This document shows, one piece after another, positions 55,367 to 64,000 of a DNA stretch of 64,000 bases. Source of the stretch: Sphingobium vermicomposti (GTDB lineage Bacteria > Pseudomonadota > Alphaproteobacteria > Sphingomonadales > Sphingomonadaceae); contig NZ_JAASQR010000001.1 of assembly GCF_011762025.1 (NCBI RefSeq), forward strand, positions 62,001 through 126,000, given 5' to 3'. The position numbers and the translations under genes were made by a program. The notes under the pieces were generated by a model. That model saw only the letters and a list, made by a program, of their open reading frames with translations. It had not been told where the DNA came from and ran no database searches. Each line of letters starts with the position of its first letter. The stretch's first letter is position 1.

Positions 55367-57007
55367 TCATCCCGCGCCGCACAGCGACAACATCCGCGCC
55401 GCCAACTCTCGCTCGCCCATGACCACATGCCGAACGCCCAGCTTTTCAAGATGAGCGACCTCCGCATCAGAATGAGCGCGGGCGATGACCTGAAGATCGG
55501 GGTTAAGATGGCGGGCATGTTCGTGAATCGCGCCACCCTCAAACCCTTCCGGCACCGCGATCAACATGCGACGTGCTTCACGAATGCCGGCTGCCAGCAG
55601 GTGACGGTCCTCCAGCGCGCTACCTCGCACCACTGACAGGCCATCCTCCTCAGCTTCATCCGCCCGGTCAGCATCGCTTTCCATGACGACGAAATGCACC
55701 CGTCTTTCGGTCAGCCGGGCCGCAATCAGCTTGCCGACCCTCCCATATCCCACGAGCAGCACGTGGCCGATCAGCGGCACCTGCCTCGCTTGTTCCGCTG
55801 CATGCTCTTCTTCAATTTCCTCTGCCTTATGATCCCGCACGATCAAGGAGAAAATCAACGGGTTAAGGAATATGGACACGATCGCTCCCGCCAGGATCAG
55901 GTCACGCGCATCAGCTGGCAGGACACCCAACGTCGTACCCAGCGACGCAAGGATGAAGGAAAACTCACCGATCTGAGCAAGACTGGCGGCGATAGTAAGC
56001 GCCGTGTCGCCCGGATGACCGAACGCGCGCATGATAGCGAAAGCGGCAATGGACTTGCCGATTACGATGATCAGGACGGTCGCCAACAGCGGTAGGGGCT
56101 GCTGCACCACGATGGCTGGATTGAACAGCATGCCCACCGACACGAAGAACAGCACTGCAAATGCGTCGCGCAGCGGTAGAGTCTCTTCCGTCGCGCGCCT
56201 GCTCAGCGGCGTTTCGCCCAGGATCATCCCGGCAAAAAATGCACCCAGCGCGAAGGAAACATCGAAGGCAATCGCTGCGCCAAAGGCGACGCCAAGCGCA
56301 ATGGCGAGCACGGCAAGGCGAAACAGCTCCCGCGAACCGCTGTGAACGACCCAGTGTAGCACCCAGGGAATGACGCGGCGGCCGACAACCAACATGAGAG
56401 CAACGAAACCGGCGACCTTCAGCAACGTGCTGAAGAGTGGTGCAAGCAAGGCCTGAGCGCCGCCCGAACCTTCCGCACTGTTCATGACCCCGGCGAGCGC
56501 TGGGAGCAGGACCAGAGCCAGGACCATCACCAGATCTTCGACGATCAGCCAGCCCACAGCAATTCGCCCTCGCCGCGTTTCAACCAGGTCAGCTCCCTGC
56601 AGTGCGCGTAGCAGGACCACGGTACTGGCCACCGACAGCGCCAATCCAAAAACCAAGCCTCCAAGCAGCGGCCATCCCATGAAATGGCCCAGCGCCATCC
56701 CCATGAGCGTCGCGACGGCGATTTGCCCAATCGCTCCGGGGACTGCGATATTTTTGACGGAAAGAAGGTCGCGCAGGGAAAAATGCAGGCCGACGCCGAA
56801 CATCAGCAGGATGACCCCGATTTCGGCCAGTTCGTTGGCGAGCCCGGTATTGGCGACAAAGCCCGGTGTGAAGGGTCCAACAAGAATCCCGGCAATGAGA
56901 TAGCCAACAAGGGGCGACAGTTTCAGGCGGTGGGCGATCGCGCCCATGATGAAGGCGACGACCAGGCCTGCGACGATGGTGCCGATGAGCGGCGTGTGAT
57001 GGGGCAT
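55367..57007 (-). CDS. YbaL/KefB-type cation:proton antiporter
   Basis: Membrane protein of 546 residues, CPA2 family. About twelve transmembrane segments (residues about 1-390; for example VGYLIAGILVGPFTPGFVAN and ALGAFFAGMILGETPLSRRA), then a cytoplasmic TrkA-N domain (HVLLVGYGRVGKLIAARLTE). It is closest in layout to E. coli YbaL. It probably exchanges potassium or another cation for protons; gating through the NAD(H)-binding TrkA-N domain is likely. Confidence 0.88.
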   Translation of the reverse strand: MPHHTPLIGTIVAGLVVAFIMGAIAHRLKLSPLVGYLIAGILVGPFTPGFVANTGLANELAEIGVILLMFGVGLHFSLRDLLSVKNIAVPGAIGQIAVATLMGMALGHFMGWPLLGGLVFGLALSVASTVVLLRALQGADLVETRRGRIAVGWLIVEDLVMVLALVLLPALAGVMNSAEGSGGAQALLAPLFSTLLKVAGFVALMLVVGRRVIPWVLHWVVHSGSRELFRLAVLAIALGVAFGAAIAFDVSFALGAFFAGMILGETPLSRRATEETLPLRDAFAVLFFVSVGMLFNPAIVVQQPLPLLATVLIIVIGKSIAAFAIMRAFGHPGDTALTIAASLAQIGEFSFILASLGTTLGVLPADARDLILAGAIVSIFLNPLIFSLIVRDHKAEEIEEEHAAEQARQVPLIGHVLLVGYGRVGKLIAARLTERRVHFVVMESDADRADEAEEDGLSVVRGSALEDRHLLAAGIREARRMLIAVPEGFEGGAIHEHARHLNPDLQVIARAHSDAEVAHLEKLGVRHVVMGERELAARMLSLCGAG

Positions 57008-57778
57008 ATGCTATTCCTGTGCGTCGACGTGACAGCCAAAAGCGGGGGGTTCATCCTTCGGTCGGCATCGCTGCCCCGAAAGGGAACGCCGCCTCTTCCC
57101 GCCTGCTGGGTGGGGCATGGCAATTTCCTTCGGATGAGGACGGTGCGCGGCGGCGAACCGGCAGAGTCATCAGAGGGGGGCTGGGGGATCGCGTGCGTGT
57201 TGTTGCGAAACGAGGACGGATAGGCGGGAATGGGCGTGATAATGTGGCGTTTGCCGTGCCGCTATTGTTGCGGGGACGCCCGGAAAAGGTATCTTGGCAG
57301 GGAAAAAGCATGAATGAAACAAAGGAAAGAAACGGAATTTCGACTGATCGCCTTCCGGTTCGTGCAGGGCCGCGCCAGCGGCTGCCAGGGGGGATCGTGC
57401 CTTTAGGACGACGCTGGTGGTCGCCGGGTTGAAGGCCGATCCGGTCAGCCTGCTGGCAGGCAGGCCCAGTGGTGCGAGGGCGGAGAACAGGGCGACGCCG
57501 ATTGCCATGCACAGGGCTGCGAAGAAGAGACGGCGGCCCTTCCACTTGCAGTCCCTGGGCGACGTTGGTGTCATGCGCGCTACTGATCCCTTCGGCCCAC
57601 AGATAGTCGCGGATCGGGCCGAAAACCAGTGTCGATCGCCAGTGCCCGTCGGAGGCCATATCAGTTGACAGGTCCGAGTCATTGCACTACCGGGCCACAT
57701 TCCCACGCGGGTCAACAGGACTTCAAAAGGTCCTCGACGATCTGCGTCAAAGCAGATTTGAACGAGAAGAGAAGAGCC
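57008..57778. other. Gap of 771 bases without a firm gene
   Basis: No family was recognised in this stretch on either strand. The minus strand has one plausible but unproven frame (57170-57574, listed separately). The last 110 bases should contain the rplU promoter and leader; a weak TTGACA-type start (GTTGACAGG) at about 57664 was noted. No RNA gene seen. Confidence 0.5.
57170..57574 (-). pseudogene. Possible degraded small membrane protein gene
   Basis: 134-codon frame. The first 60 residues have good coding character (KWKGRRLFFAALCMAIGVAL then FSALAPLGLPASRLTGSAFN), including one transmembrane segment. After about residue 80 the sequence loses this character (FRFFPLFHSCFFPAK). A frame on the same strand from 57659 also begins with plausible coding sequence ([19 protein letters not shown]). 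The region may be a frameshifted gene; this is uncertain. Confidence 0.3.
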
Positions 57779-58078
57779 ATGTTCGCAGTCGTGCGCACGG
57801 GCGGCAAGCAATATCGCGTCGCCGCCGGAGACAAGATCGTCGTTGAAAAGCTGGCCGGTGAGGCTGGCGACAAGGTGACGCTGGACGACGTCCTGTTTGC
57901 CGGTGAAGGCAAGGACGTCAAGGACAGCCAGAAGCTGACCGTAGCCGCCGAGATCATCGCGCAGGCGAAGGGTGAGAAGGTGATCGTTTTCAAAAAGCGT
58001 CGCCGTCACAACTATCGCCGCAAGAACGGCCACCGCCAGAACCACACGATCCTCAGGATCGTATCGATCGGCGCCTGA
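57779..58078 (+). CDS. rplU: Ribosomal protein bL21
   Basis: 50S subunit protein of 99 residues. Start ATG at 57779 follows GAAGAGAAGAGCC. Signature [20 protein letters not shown] and the C-terminal [20 protein letters not shown] block. Cotranscribed with rpmA 36 bases later. Confidence 0.98.
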   Translation: MFAVVRTGGKQYRVAAGDKIVVEKLAGEAGDKVTLDDVLFAGEGKDVKDSQKLTVAAEIIAQAKGEKVIVFKKRRRHNYRRKNGHRQNHTILRIVSIGA

Positions 58079-58114
58079 GCGCTTCTGGCAAAGAAATTTC
58101 GAGGAGTTTGAGTC

Positions 58115-58384
58115 ATGGCACATAAGAAAGCTGGCGGTTCATCGCGTAACGGTCGCGATTCGGAATCGAAGCGCCTTGGCGTGAAGAAGTTCGGCGGTCA
58201 GGAAGTGATCGGCGGCAACATCATCATTCGCCAGCGCGGCACGCGCGTCTATCCCGGTCGTAACGTCGGCATGGGCAAGGACCATACGCTGTTCGCTCTG
58301 GGCGAAGGCCGCGTGGTATTCCACACCGGCAAGCTCGGCCGCAAATATGTGTCGGTCGACGCAATGGCAGCAGCAGCCGAATAA
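58115..58384 (+). CDS. rpmA: Ribosomal protein bL27
   Basis: 50S protein near the peptidyl transferase centre, 89 residues. N-terminus [20 protein letters not shown] and [20 protein letters not shown] are standard. Followed by a strong terminator. Confidence 0.98.
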   Translation: MAHKKAGGSSRNGRDSESKRLGVKKFGGQEVIGGNIIIRQRGTRVYPGRNVGMGKDHTLFALGEGRVVFHTGKLGRKYVSVDAMAAAAE

Positions 58385-58464
58385 CGGACGATCGATGACG
58401 GATCGTCCCTCACAAATGGGGCGATCCTTTCGGCACATGGTTTTCTGACCTGCCGGTATTCGAG

Positions 58465-58506
58465 GGAAAAAGGGGGCGCCTCCATCAGGGAGCGCCCCCT
58501 TTTTCC
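58465..58506 (+). terminator. Terminator after rpmA
   Basis: 15-base perfect stem, GGAAAAAGGGGGCGC with GCGCCCCCTTTTTCC (58465-58479 and 58492-58506). A- and T-tracts on both sides allow function in both directions. Confidence 0.9.
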
Positions 58507-58655
58507 GTTCAGCGGCGTCTCCCCTCATTTTCCCTCAACCCTCTGGAACTCCTGACCGTCGTGCGCGTCTTGCGGGCGGGCTCAGCCAGAGAAATATCGT
58601 CGTCAAGCCGTAACTTTTCGCGGCCATGGCGAGCCGACAGAGGAGAGATTTGAAG

Positions 58656-59231
58656 ATGTTCGCCCGTACCCCACGCCTGCTCCTGAGACCCGGCTGGATG
58701 GAAGACGCACCCGCGCTGGCCAAGGCGATTGGCGACCCGGCAGTCCTGCGCAACCTGAGCCGCGTTCCCGCGCCCTATGGCGAAGAGGATGCCCGCAGCT
58801 TCCTGGCACAGCCGCATGATGCGCGCATGCCGCAACTGCTGGCATTCACCCGCACCCAGGGCGCTCCGCGCCTGGTGGGCGGATGCGGCGTGCATCTGGC
58901 GGACAACGGCGCGCCGGAGATCGGGTATTGGATCGCCCGCCCCTATTGGGGGCTTGGCTTTGCCACCGAAGCGGCGGGCGCGGTGCTGAGCATGGCGCGC
59001 GCAGCAGGCATTGGCGCGATTCGCGCGGCGCATTTCGCCGACAACCCCGCGTCGGGCAATGTTTTGCGGAAGATCGGTTTCCGACCGATGGGCCGGATCG
59101 AACAGCGCTACAGCCCCGCTCGCAATGCCCTGGCCGACTGCCTGGTCTTTGAAGAAGGCGTAGGCGACCGAATGATCGTGGACGTGGCAATCGACCTCTA
59201 CCGGGATGCCGCCCCGGCGCTGGCGGCCTGA
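58656..59231 (+). CDS. GNAT-family N-acetyltransferase
   Basis: Acetyl-CoA-dependent acyltransferase of 191 residues from ATG at 58656 (GAGGAGAG upstream). N-terminus TPRLLLRPGWMEDAPALAKA and acetyl-CoA site IGYWIARPYWGLGFATEAAG fit the RimJ/RimL subgroup of GNATs that acetylate ribosomal proteins or small amines. The place between rpmA and obgE is conserved in alphaproteobacteria. Substrate unknown. Confidence 0.92.
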   Translation: MFARTPRLLLRPGWMEDAPALAKAIGDPAVLRNLSRVPAPYGEEDARSFLAQPHDARMPQLLAFTRTQGAPRLVGGCGVHLADNGAPEIGYWIARPYWGLGFATEAAGAVLSMARAAGIGAIRAAHFADNPASGNVLRKIGFRPMGRIEQRYSPARNALADCLVFEEGVGDRMIVDVAIDLYRDAAPALAA

Positions 59232-59243
59232 AGCGGTGATGAC

Positions 59244-59280
59244 AGGATGAGGCGGCCCATTAAGAGCCGCCTTATCCTGA
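59244..59280 (+). terminator. Hairpin after the GNAT gene
   Basis: 14-base stem, CAGGATGAGGCGGC/GCCGCCTTATCCTG with one G-T pair (59244-59257, 59267-59280), 12 bases after the stop. No T-tract. Confidence 0.55.
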
Positions 59281-59385
59281 CGAACGAATGTTCTGTCACG
59301 GGTCGCACGCCCCCGAAAAACAACGGCCAGCTTTGCTGCGCGAGACGAGGTTTAATTCCGCGTCATAAGCGGCTATGGGCCAGCG

Positions 59386-60483
59386 ATGCATTTTCTCGAT
59401 CAGGCAAAGATATTCGTAAAATCCGGCTGGGGCGGACCCGGCGCGGTCAGTTTCCGGCGGGAAAAATATGTCGAATATGGCGGTCCCGACGGCGGTAACG
59501 GCGGCAAGGGCGGCGACATCATTTTCGAAGCGGTCGCTGGGCTGAACACGCTTATCGATTTTCGATACACCCAACATTTCAAGGCACAGCGCGGCAAGCC
59601 GGGCGCGGGCAAGAATCGTTATGGCGCGGGGGGCGAAGACCTGATCGTCAAGGTGCCGGTCGGCACCCAGATCCTGTCGGACCCCGTGCCAATCGATGGC
59701 ACTGAGGATGAAGACGGCTATCCCGAATATGAGGAGCAGCAAGTGCTGGCCGACTTTACCGAAGTCGGACAGCGCATGGTGTTCCTGCGGGGCGGCGATG
59801 GCGGTCGCGGCAACCTGTCCTACAAGACGAGCACCAATCGCGCCCCACGTCAGCATGGCACCGGGTGGCCGGGGCAGGAAATGTGGGTGTGGCTGCGCCT
59901 GAAACTGCTGGCCGATGTCGGGCTGGTCGGCATGCCCAATGCGGGCAAGTCGACCCTGATCAATCAGGTCACCAATACCAAGGCCAAGGTCGGGGCCTAT
60001 GCCTTTACCACCACCAAGCCGCAGCTGGGCGTGGTGCAGCATCGTGACCGCGAGTTCGTGCTGGCCGACATCCCCGGCCTGATCGAAGGCGCGGCTGAAG
60101 GCGCTGGCATTGGCGACCGATTTTTGGGGCATATCGAAAGGTGCCGCGTGCTGTTGCACCTGATCGACGCGACCAGCGACGATCCGGTCGATGCATTCCG
60201 CATCGTGCAGGACGAACTGGCGGCTTATGGCGGCGGTCTGGATGAAAAGCCGCAGATCGTGGCGCTCAACAAGGGCGACCTTCTGGGTCAGGAGTTGATG
60301 GAGGATATTGCGGCGCAGCTTCGCAGCGAGGCGGGCGTGAAGGATGTGTTCATCATCTCTGGCGCGACCGGGGAAGGTGTATCCGCTTTGCTGGACGCGG
60401 TGTTGCCCCTGTTCGGGGACGCCAAGGCCAAGCAAGTGGAAGCGCCGGGCGAAGAAGGCGAAACGTCATGGTCGCCGATCTGA
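59386..60483 (+). CDS. obgE: Obg-family GTPase ObgE/CgtA
   Basis: Essential GTPase involved in 50S assembly and stress control. 365 residues. Gly-rich Obg fold at residues 1-158 (KSGWGGPGAVSFRREKYVEY, GGDGGRGNLSYKTSTNRAP), G domain with GMPNAGKSTL, DIPGLIEGAAEGAGIGDRFL and NKGDLL. Acidic C-terminal tail. Upstream of proB by 79 bases. Confidence 0.97.
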   Translation: MHFLDQAKIFVKSGWGGPGAVSFRREKYVEYGGPDGGNGGKGGDIIFEAVAGLNTLIDFRYTQHFKAQRGKPGAGKNRYGAGGEDLIVKVPVGTQILSDPVPIDGTEDEDGYPEYEEQQVLADFTEVGQRMVFLRGGDGGRGNLSYKTSTNRAPRQHGTGWPGQEMWVWLRLKLLADVGLVGMPNAGKSTLINQVTNTKAKVGAYAFTTTKPQLGVVQHRDREFVLADIPGLIEGAAEGAGIGDRFLGHIERCRVLLHLIDATSDDPVDAFRIVQDELAAYGGGLDEKPQIVALNKGDLLGQELMEDIAAQLRSEAGVKDVFIISGATGEGVSALLDAVLPLFGDAKAKQVEAPGEEGETSWSPI

Positions 60484-60562
60484 ACGGATCGCCCGGAAAG
60501 CACTCGCTGCGATCCCGCCCGGATAGCAGGCGCGCGGCAATCCTCCGCTGCGTTCAACCCTG

Positions 60563-61708
60563 ATGGATGTTGTTGCCGTGACCCCCTCGCTGTCGGGCTT
60601 TTCCCCTTCCCTCGTCCGCCGTCTGGTCATCAAGATCGGATCGGCGCTGCTCGTCGATGCGCATGGCCAGGTCCGGGACAGCTGGTTGCGGACGCTGGTC
60701 GATGACATCGCCGTGCGCAAGGCAGCGGGACAGCAGATCATTGTGGTGTCGTCGGGCGCGATCGCATTGGGCGCGCGGCGGCTGAAATTGCCCAAGGGCG
60801 GACGAGGCAGCCTGGAAGATGCGCAGGCCGCCGCCGCGACGGGGCAGATCGCCTTGTCGCAATGCTGGGCCAGCCTGTTGCAGGAACGGGGCATCACCGC
60901 CGCGCAGATGCTGGTGACGCTGGATGATCTGGAACATCGGCGGCGCTATCTGAACGCTTCGGCGACGCTGGAGCGGTTGATGGCGCTGGATGTCGTGCCG
61001 GTCGTCAACGAGAATGACAGCGTTGCGACGGCGGAAATCCGCTTTGGCGATAATGACCGGCTGGCGGCGCGGATCGGACAGGCGGCACGGGCTGACGCGG
61101 TTGTGCTGCTGTCGGACGTGGACGGGCTTTACACCGCCAACCCGCACGCCAATGCGGACGCGATGCTGATAGAGACAATAGAGCGTATCGACGCCCACAT
61201 CGCCGGAATGGCGGACAGCGGCTCCGCGTCCGGCATGGGATCGGGCGGCATGACGTCAAAGATTGAGGCGGCCCGGATCGCCACCGGCGCGGGCGCTCAC
61301 CTGGCGATCATTTCCGGCAAGGTCGACGCCCCATTGTCACATTGGGAAAAAGGGGGACGCGGGTCTATTTTCGTGGCTGCTCCCGCCAAGCGTGCGCGCA
61401 AGGGATGGTTGGCCGGACGGCTGACGGTGCGCGGACGCATCACGGTGGACGCGGGAGCCGAACGGGCGCTGGGCAAGGGCAACAGCCTGCTGCCTGCGGG
61501 CGTTTCCGGGGTCGAAGGCGTGTTCGAGCGCGGCGATGTCGTGGACATATTGACCCAGGATGGTCGGGTGATCGCCCGGGGCCTGAGCGAATATGATAGC
61601 GAGCAGGCGACGCGCATCATCGGCAAGCGCAGCGAAGATATTGCGGCATTGCTGGGCGAACTGCCCCGGTCGGTGCTGGTCCATCGCGACCATATGGCGA
61701 TGGTCTGA
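60563..61708 (+). CDS. proB: Glutamate 5-kinase with PUA domain
   Basis: First step of proline synthesis: phosphorylates glutamate. 381 residues. Kinase domain VIKIGSALLVDAHG, VSSGAIALGARRL, and VNENDSVATAEIRFGDNDRL; GMGSGGMTSKIEAARIATGA is the Gly-rich site. The C-terminal PUA domain (about residue 280 on) starts at RGRITVDAGAERALGKGNSL. Proline probably inhibits through the kinase domain. proA is not in the window. Confidence 0.97.
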   Translation: MDVVAVTPSLSGFSPSLVRRLVIKIGSALLVDAHGQVRDSWLRTLVDDIAVRKAAGQQIIVVSSGAIALGARRLKLPKGGRGSLEDAQAAAATGQIALSQCWASLLQERGITAAQMLVTLDDLEHRRRYLNASATLERLMALDVVPVVNENDSVATAEIRFGDNDRLAARIGQAARADAVVLLSDVDGLYTANPHANADAMLIETIERIDAHIAGMADSGSASGMGSGGMTSKIEAARIATGAGAHLAIISGKVDAPLSHWEKGGRGSIFVAAPAKRARKGWLAGRLTVRGRITVDAGAERALGKGNSLLPAGVSGVEGVFERGDVVDILTQDGRVIARGLSEYDSEQATRIIGKRSEDIAALLGELPRSVLVHRDHMAMV

Positions 61709-61714
61709 CGCAGC

Positions 61715-62629
61715 ATGAGCCTTCGCATTGCAATGACGGGCGCGACGGGATTCGTCGGTGCCGAGACGCTCAATCAGGCGCTGGCCGCCGGTCATCACGT
61801 CACCGCCATCACGCGGCGGGCGCAACCGCCGCGCGCGCGCCTGAAATGGGTGCCGGGTTCGCTGGGTGATCGGGCCGCGCTGAACACGCTGGTGCGCGAT
61901 GCCGACGTGGTGATCCACATTGCGGGCGTGGTGAATGCGCCTGACCGGGATGGTTTTGAAGCGGGCAATGCGCGCGGCACCATGGCGCTAGTCGATGCCA
62001 TGCGCCAGCGCGGCGTGCGGCGGTTGATCCATGTGTCGTCGCTGGCGGCGCGGGAACCGGATCTGTCCGATTATGGTTGGTCCAAGGAAATGGCGGAGCG
62101 CCATGTGAAGGCGAGCGGCCTTGACTGGACCATCGTTCGGCCCCCCGCCATTTACGGACCTGGCGACCGTGAGATGCTGGAACTGTTCCGCATGGCCCGG
62201 CGCGGCATCATGCTGTTGCCGCCGGGCGGACGGCTTTCGCTGATCGAGGTCAGCGACCTGTCCCGGTTGCTGCTGACACTGGCGGCCGAGAAGGAAGAGA
62301 GCCTGGCCCATTGCTATGAGGCGGATGACGGCACGCCGGGCGGATGGGACCATATAGAGTTTGGTCAAGCCATCGGGCGCGCCGTTGGTCGTTCGGTGCG
62401 GACCTTTTCAACGCCCAGCTGGGTGCTGGGTCTGGGCGCGCGGCTGGACCGGATGTTGCGGGGCAAGGGCGCGAAACTGACGCAGGATCGGGTCAGCTAT
62501 TTCTGCCATCCCGACTGGGTCGTGACGAAGCGGAAGCAACCGCCCAAGAGGCTGTGGCAGCCGCAGGTCGCGACCGAGGACGGGTTGAAGGCGACCGCTG
62601 AGGCCTATCGGGTCAAGGGCTGGATTTAG
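61715..62629 (+). CDS. Atypical SDR-family NAD(P)-binding protein
   Basis: NAD-dependent epimerase/dehydratase-like protein of 304 residues. Rossmann motif GATGFVG at residues 9-15, and the YxxxK pair as YGWSK (about residue 111-115) with the Ser in HVSSLA. Close to the group that includes complex I subunit NDUFA9-like proteins. Probably an oxidoreductase or assembly factor; six bases after proB, so in its operon. Confidence 0.88.
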   Translation: MSLRIAMTGATGFVGAETLNQALAAGHHVTAITRRAQPPRARLKWVPGSLGDRAALNTLVRDADVVIHIAGVVNAPDRDGFEAGNARGTMALVDAMRQRGVRRLIHVSSLAAREPDLSDYGWSKEMAERHVKASGLDWTIVRPPAIYGPGDREMLELFRMARRGIMLLPPGGRLSLIEVSDLSRLLLTLAAEKEESLAHCYEADDGTPGGWDHIEFGQAIGRAVGRSVRTFSTPSWVLGLGARLDRMLRGKGAKLTQDRVSYFCHPDWVVTKRKQPPKRLWQPQVATEDGLKATAEAYRVKGWI

Positions 62630-62632
62630 AGG

Positions 62633-63151
62633 CTATTCATCCTCCGCGGCGGGTTGGCGGGCGCGGCGTTCCGCTACAAATTCACTGATCGCCTGGCCGC
62701 TGGCATTGAGCAGCGGATAGGTGCGCGCGTCGGAAAGCCAGTCAGGCCGCCGGGCGGTGCTGCCGTAAAATGTGTCGTAGACGAGGCTGAAGGCAAGGAA
62801 GGCGAGCGTTGCGCCGATCAGCCCCTTTACCGCGCCAAATCCCCCACCCAGCACACGGTCCACTGGCCCCAGGATCGATTGGCGGGTGCGGCGACCGATG
62901 GCGTGGGCGATGATTTTTCCAGCGCCGAACGTGATGCCGAACACCAGGACGAATGCCAGAATGGCCGCGCCGCTGCTGGTGCCAACGAAGGGGGTCAGGA
63001 GTTCGGTCGCCGAGCTGTGGAAGAGGCGGACGGCGAAGATGCCCGAAACCCATGCGATCAGCGATAATGTTTCGAGAACGAAACCACGCAGCAGGCCCAA
63101 GACAGCGCAGCCACCAAGGGCCAGGAGGACGAGGATATCGACGGCGTTCAT
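62633..63151 (-). CDS. cvpA: CvpA-family membrane protein
   Basis: Inner-membrane protein of 172 residues from ATG at 63151 (MNAVDILVLLALGGCAVLGL). Four hydrophobic segments, matching colicin V production protein CvpA, linked in other bacteria to envelope stress and biofilm. It lies 10 bases downstream of radA and is transcribed with it. Stop is three bases from the stop of the convergent SDR gene. Confidence 0.9.
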   Translation of the reverse strand: MNAVDILVLLALGGCAVLGLLRGFVLETLSLIAWVSGIFAVRLFHSSATELLTPFVGTSSGAAILAFVLVFGITFGAGKIIAHAIGRRTRQSILGPVDRVLGGGFGAVKGLIGATLAFLAFSLVYDTFYGSTARRPDWLSDARTYPLLNASGQAISEFVAERRARQPAAEDE

Positions 63152-63161
63152 GGCCGATGGG

Positions 63162-64000
63162 CTATCCGCGCCCGAGCATCTGGTCAACCAATTGGCTGAG
63201 CGCGCGATAGCCGCTGACGGAAATACCCTTCACCCCGTCGGCGGCGGCAGCGGGCACATAGGCGCGGTTGAAGCCGAGCTTGGCCGCTTCGCGCAGGCGC
63301 AGCGGTGAGTGGGCGACGGGGCGTATTTCCCCCGAAAGCGCGAGTTCGCCGAACAGGACGACATCGGCGGGCACGGGCCGTTCGGAAAGCGCGGACATGA
63401 GCGCGGCAGCGACGGCAAGGTCGGCAGCCGGGTCTGAAAGCCGGTATCCGCCCGCGACGTTCAGATAGACTTCGCAGGTCGAAAAGCTGAGGCCGCAGCG
63501 CGCTTCCAGCACGGCAAGGACCATGGCGAGGCGACCGCTGTCCCAGCCCACGACCGCGCGGCGGGGAGTCGCGCCGCTGGACAGGCGGACGACCAGCGCC
63601 TGGATTTCCACCAGCACAGGCCGCGTTCCTTCCAGCGCGGGAAAGACGGTGGCGCCGGTCACATTTTCATCGCGGTGGGTCAGGAACAGGGCGGAAGGGT
63701 TCGCCACCTCCTCCAGCCCTTCGGCCACCATGGCGAAGACGCCGATTTCATCGGTGCCGCCGAAGCGATTCTTGATCGCGCGCAGGATGCGATATTGATG
63801 GCTGCGCTCGCCTTCGAAACTGAGCACGGTGTCGACCATATGTTCCAGCACGCGCGGGCCGGCGATGCTGCCGTCCTTCGTCACATGGCCGACGAGGATG
63901 AGCGCGGTGCCGCGCTGCTTGGCGAAGCGGATCAGTTCCTGGCTGGAGGCGCGGACCTGGCTGACGGTGCCCGGCGCGCCTTCGATCAGGTCGCTATGCA
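63162..64000 (-). CDS. radA: DNA repair protein RadA, 5' end outside window
   Basis: RecA-like branch migration helicase in recombination. The open frame runs to the window edge; the visible part (about 279 codons) is the C-terminal two thirds. Seen are SDLIEGAPGTVSQVR, the KNRFG motif (AIKNRFGGTDEIGVF), LILVGHVTKDGSIAGPRVLE, and the Lon-like C-terminal domain (VYLNVAGGYRLSDPAADLAV and LFGELALSGEIRPV). Walker A and the zinc finger lie outside the window. cvpA follows. Confidence 0.96.
   Translation of the reverse strand, partial: HSDLIEGAPGTVSQVRASSQELIRFAKQRGTALILVGHVTKDGSIAGPRVLEHMVDTVLSFEGERSHQYRILRAIKNRFGGTDEIGVFAMVAEGLEEVANPSALFLTHRDENVTGATVFPALEGTRPVLVEIQALVVRLSSGATPRRAVVGWDSGRLAMVLAVLEARCGLSFSTCEVYLNVAGGYRLSDPAADLAVAAALMSALSERPVPADVVLFGELALSGEIRPVAHSPLRLREAAKLGFNRAYVPAAAADGVKGISVSGYRALSQLVDQMLGRG

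Noticed and set aside
57629..57778. N-terminal extension of rplU
   Set aside because: bL21 proteins start at MFAVV; the extension has no ribosome binding site or conservation pattern.

Overview
The window is a GC-rich chromosomal segment of an alphaproteobacterium, almost certainly a sphingomonad (Sphingomonadaceae, probably Sphingobium or Sphingomonas). This rests on the 84-residue ATP synthase epsilon subunit, the conserved neighbourhoods pcm-tolC-popZ-valS, rplU-rpmA-GNAT-obgE-proB and YfgM-like/bamB/der, the many outer-membrane TonB/TolC parts, and short palindromic repeats of the type common in this family. No plasmid, prophage, insertion sequence or CRISPR array is seen. Most of the window is core chromosome.

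Layout. 1-2740: end of the ATP synthase operon (atpG partial, atpD, atpC) and its terminator. 2909-8485: an orphan CpaF ATPase, an exported methyltransferase-like protein, a DMT transporter, an OsmC protein, a PRC-barrel protein, a serine hydrolase and a YezD/OscA-like protein. 8657-17555: a TonB receptor, panB, the envelope and translation group YfgM-like/bamB/der, a TusA-like protein, an Hpt protein and an LLM flavin oxidoreductase. 17562-21960: acyltransferase, HerA-like ATPase, MATE exporter. 22000-27601 (minus): pcm-like, tolC, popZ-family, valS, then tRNA-Cys. 27986-31189: small, mostly unknown genes and a GST. 31353-34331: uvrA. 34358-38049: the most accessory-looking stretch, with an AT-richer membrane/TPR-like protein, a three-gene overlapping cassette (antitoxin-like, nucleotidyltransferase-like, small basic protein) and an HTH-like protein. 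38229-42782: cspA, small envelope genes, etfA/etfB, sucC. 42923-48481: small genes, an NfrB/NfrA-like glycan pair, a TSUP exporter with its TIGR02186 partner, DUF488. 48587-53381: pyrB with a dihydroorotase-like partner, tRNA-Trp, secE-nusG-rplK-rplA. 53555-64000: DEAD-box helicase, YbaL-type exchanger, rplU-rpmA-GNAT-obgE-proB-SDR, cvpA and the end of radA.

How the parts work together. The core groups cover energy (ATP synthase, ETF, succinyl-CoA ligase), pyrimidine, proline and pantothenate synthesis, ribosome assembly and protein export, and DNA repair. Accessory points of most interest are: (1) a short palindromic repeat that sits in frame inside uvrA and in half form inside valS, and also between atpD/atpC and nusG/rplK; (2) the 36034-36954 cassette, with overlapping genes and a promoter placed so that the first mRNA would be leaderless; (3) a dihydroorotase-like protein that has lost its metal-binding HxH motif and sits directly behind aspartate carbamoyltransferase; (4) a shortened NfrB-like glycosyltransferase paired with an NfrA C-terminal-like protein; (5) a shared spaced motif ahead of the serine hydrolase and the YezD/OscA-like gene that suggests one sulfur-related regulon. 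Family assignments come from reading the sequence and from knowledge of the families; no database search was possible.
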